12,982 bases of DNA. Source: Ilumatobacteraceae bacterium. Its GTDB lineage: Bacteria; Actinomycetota; Acidimicrobiia; Acidimicrobiales; Ilumatobacteraceae. The position numbers were made by a program, and so were the translations under genes. The notes beneath the pieces are model-generated. The model was given only the letters and a program-made list of their open reading frames with translations, did no database searches and had not been told where the DNA came from. This document shows positions 12,774 to 12,982 of this stretch, one piece after another. Where the stretch lies: the NCBI GenBank assembly GCA_016650435.1, contig JAENVT010000083.1, positions 1-12,982 of the forward strand, written 5' to 3'. The first letter of the stretch is position 1, and each line of letters opens with the position of its first letter.

Positions 12774-12982
12774 ATGTTGACGGCGCAGGATCTCGATGGA
12801 GGCTCCCGCGCAGCGTCGCACGAGATTGCGGACACTCGTTTGAGTCGACGTAGCCGTTTGGCCGGTGCCGGCCTTGTGCTGGTCTTGCTTGGTGTGAGCG
12901 CGTTCGCTATGTGGTCGTCTGTGGCGACGAGCGCTGCGGTCAATAGTGCGGTGCGAGCCAATGCGATTTCGGATGACTTCGC
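12774..12982 (+). CDS. N-terminus of a membrane protein, cut by the window edge
   Basis: Only the first 69 residues are present. ATG 12774 has a good ribosome site, AAGGAG at 12761-12766. After a charged lead ending in RLSRRSR there is a membrane helix, LAGAGLVLVLLGVSAFAMW, then an Ala/Ser/Asn-rich extracytoplasmic segment (VATSAAVNSAVRANAISDDFA). This opening resembles the N-terminal sensor part of actinobacterial membrane signalling proteins such as GGDEF/EAL cyclic-di-GMP enzymes or histidine kinases, but the defining domains lie outside the window. The 147-base gap to the divergent aldo-keto reductase gene must hold both promoters. The coding call is good, the function is a guess. Confidence 0.65.
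   Translation, partial: MLTAQDLDGGSRAASHEIADTRLSRRSRLAGAGLVLVLLGVSAFAMWSSVATSAAVNSAVRANAISDDF

Noticed and set aside
12692..12961. Minus-strand 89-codon frame at the right edge.
   Set aside because: It lies opposite the plus-strand gene that has a good ribosome site and a membrane helix, and it shows no recognisable domain.

Overview
The window looks like a chromosomal stretch from a high-GC actinobacterium. The signs are strong G/C preference at third codon positions, frequent GTG starts, ATGA-type gene overlaps, and several starts that sit 6-7 bases after a TAnnnT-type -10 box, as in leaderless transcripts. The mix of a form II-like CoxL protein, an ECF sigma factor paired with a one-pass membrane protein, and a DUF5666-like lipidated-or-anchored protein fits the class Acidimicrobiia (Ilumatobacter-like), but that placement is inference. 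I see no tRNA, rRNA, transposase, integrase or CRISPR array.

Layout, left to right. (1) 52-1708: a gamma-butyrobetaine-hydroxylase-like Fe/2-oxoglutarate dioxygenase overlapping a small HD-domain protein that keeps the Tyr-x-x-Glu plus HD signature of PhnZ/TmpB di-iron oxygenases. Together they look like a two-step oxidative phosphonate-degradation module, which is the most interesting system here. (2) 1823-4123: a molybdenum hydroxylase large subunit of the xanthine dehydrogenase/CoxL form II type, with no small or medium subunit gene beside it. (3) 4186-5987: a two-gene ABC-2 exporter (ATPase and permease), apparently leaderless. (4) 6092-7914: an ECF sigma factor overlapping a membrane protein with three tandem extracellular Ig-like repeats, a candidate atypical anti-sigma factor. 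(5) 8027-9198: an EVE-domain protein overlapping an AlaX-type alanyl-tRNA editing hydrolase. (6) 9199-9501: a non-coding stretch with a terminator-like hairpin, a perfect 52-bp tandem repeat that can fold in two mutually exclusive ways, and a possible ECF-type promoter. (7) 9502-10323: a membrane-anchored DUF5666/PepSY-like protein. (8) 10396-12626, minus strand: a three-gene run (aldo-keto reductase, 79-residue unknown protein, beta-hydroxyacid dehydrogenase) that converges on gene 7 across a hairpin. (9) 12774 to the right edge: the start of a membrane protein, divergent from the minus-strand run.

The regions seem to be independent transcription units rather than one pathway. The pairs that probably work together are the dioxygenase with the HD oxygenase, the ATPase with the permease, the sigma factor with its membrane partner, and EVE with AlaX. 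All assignments are from reading motifs and architecture. No database search or structure prediction was run.
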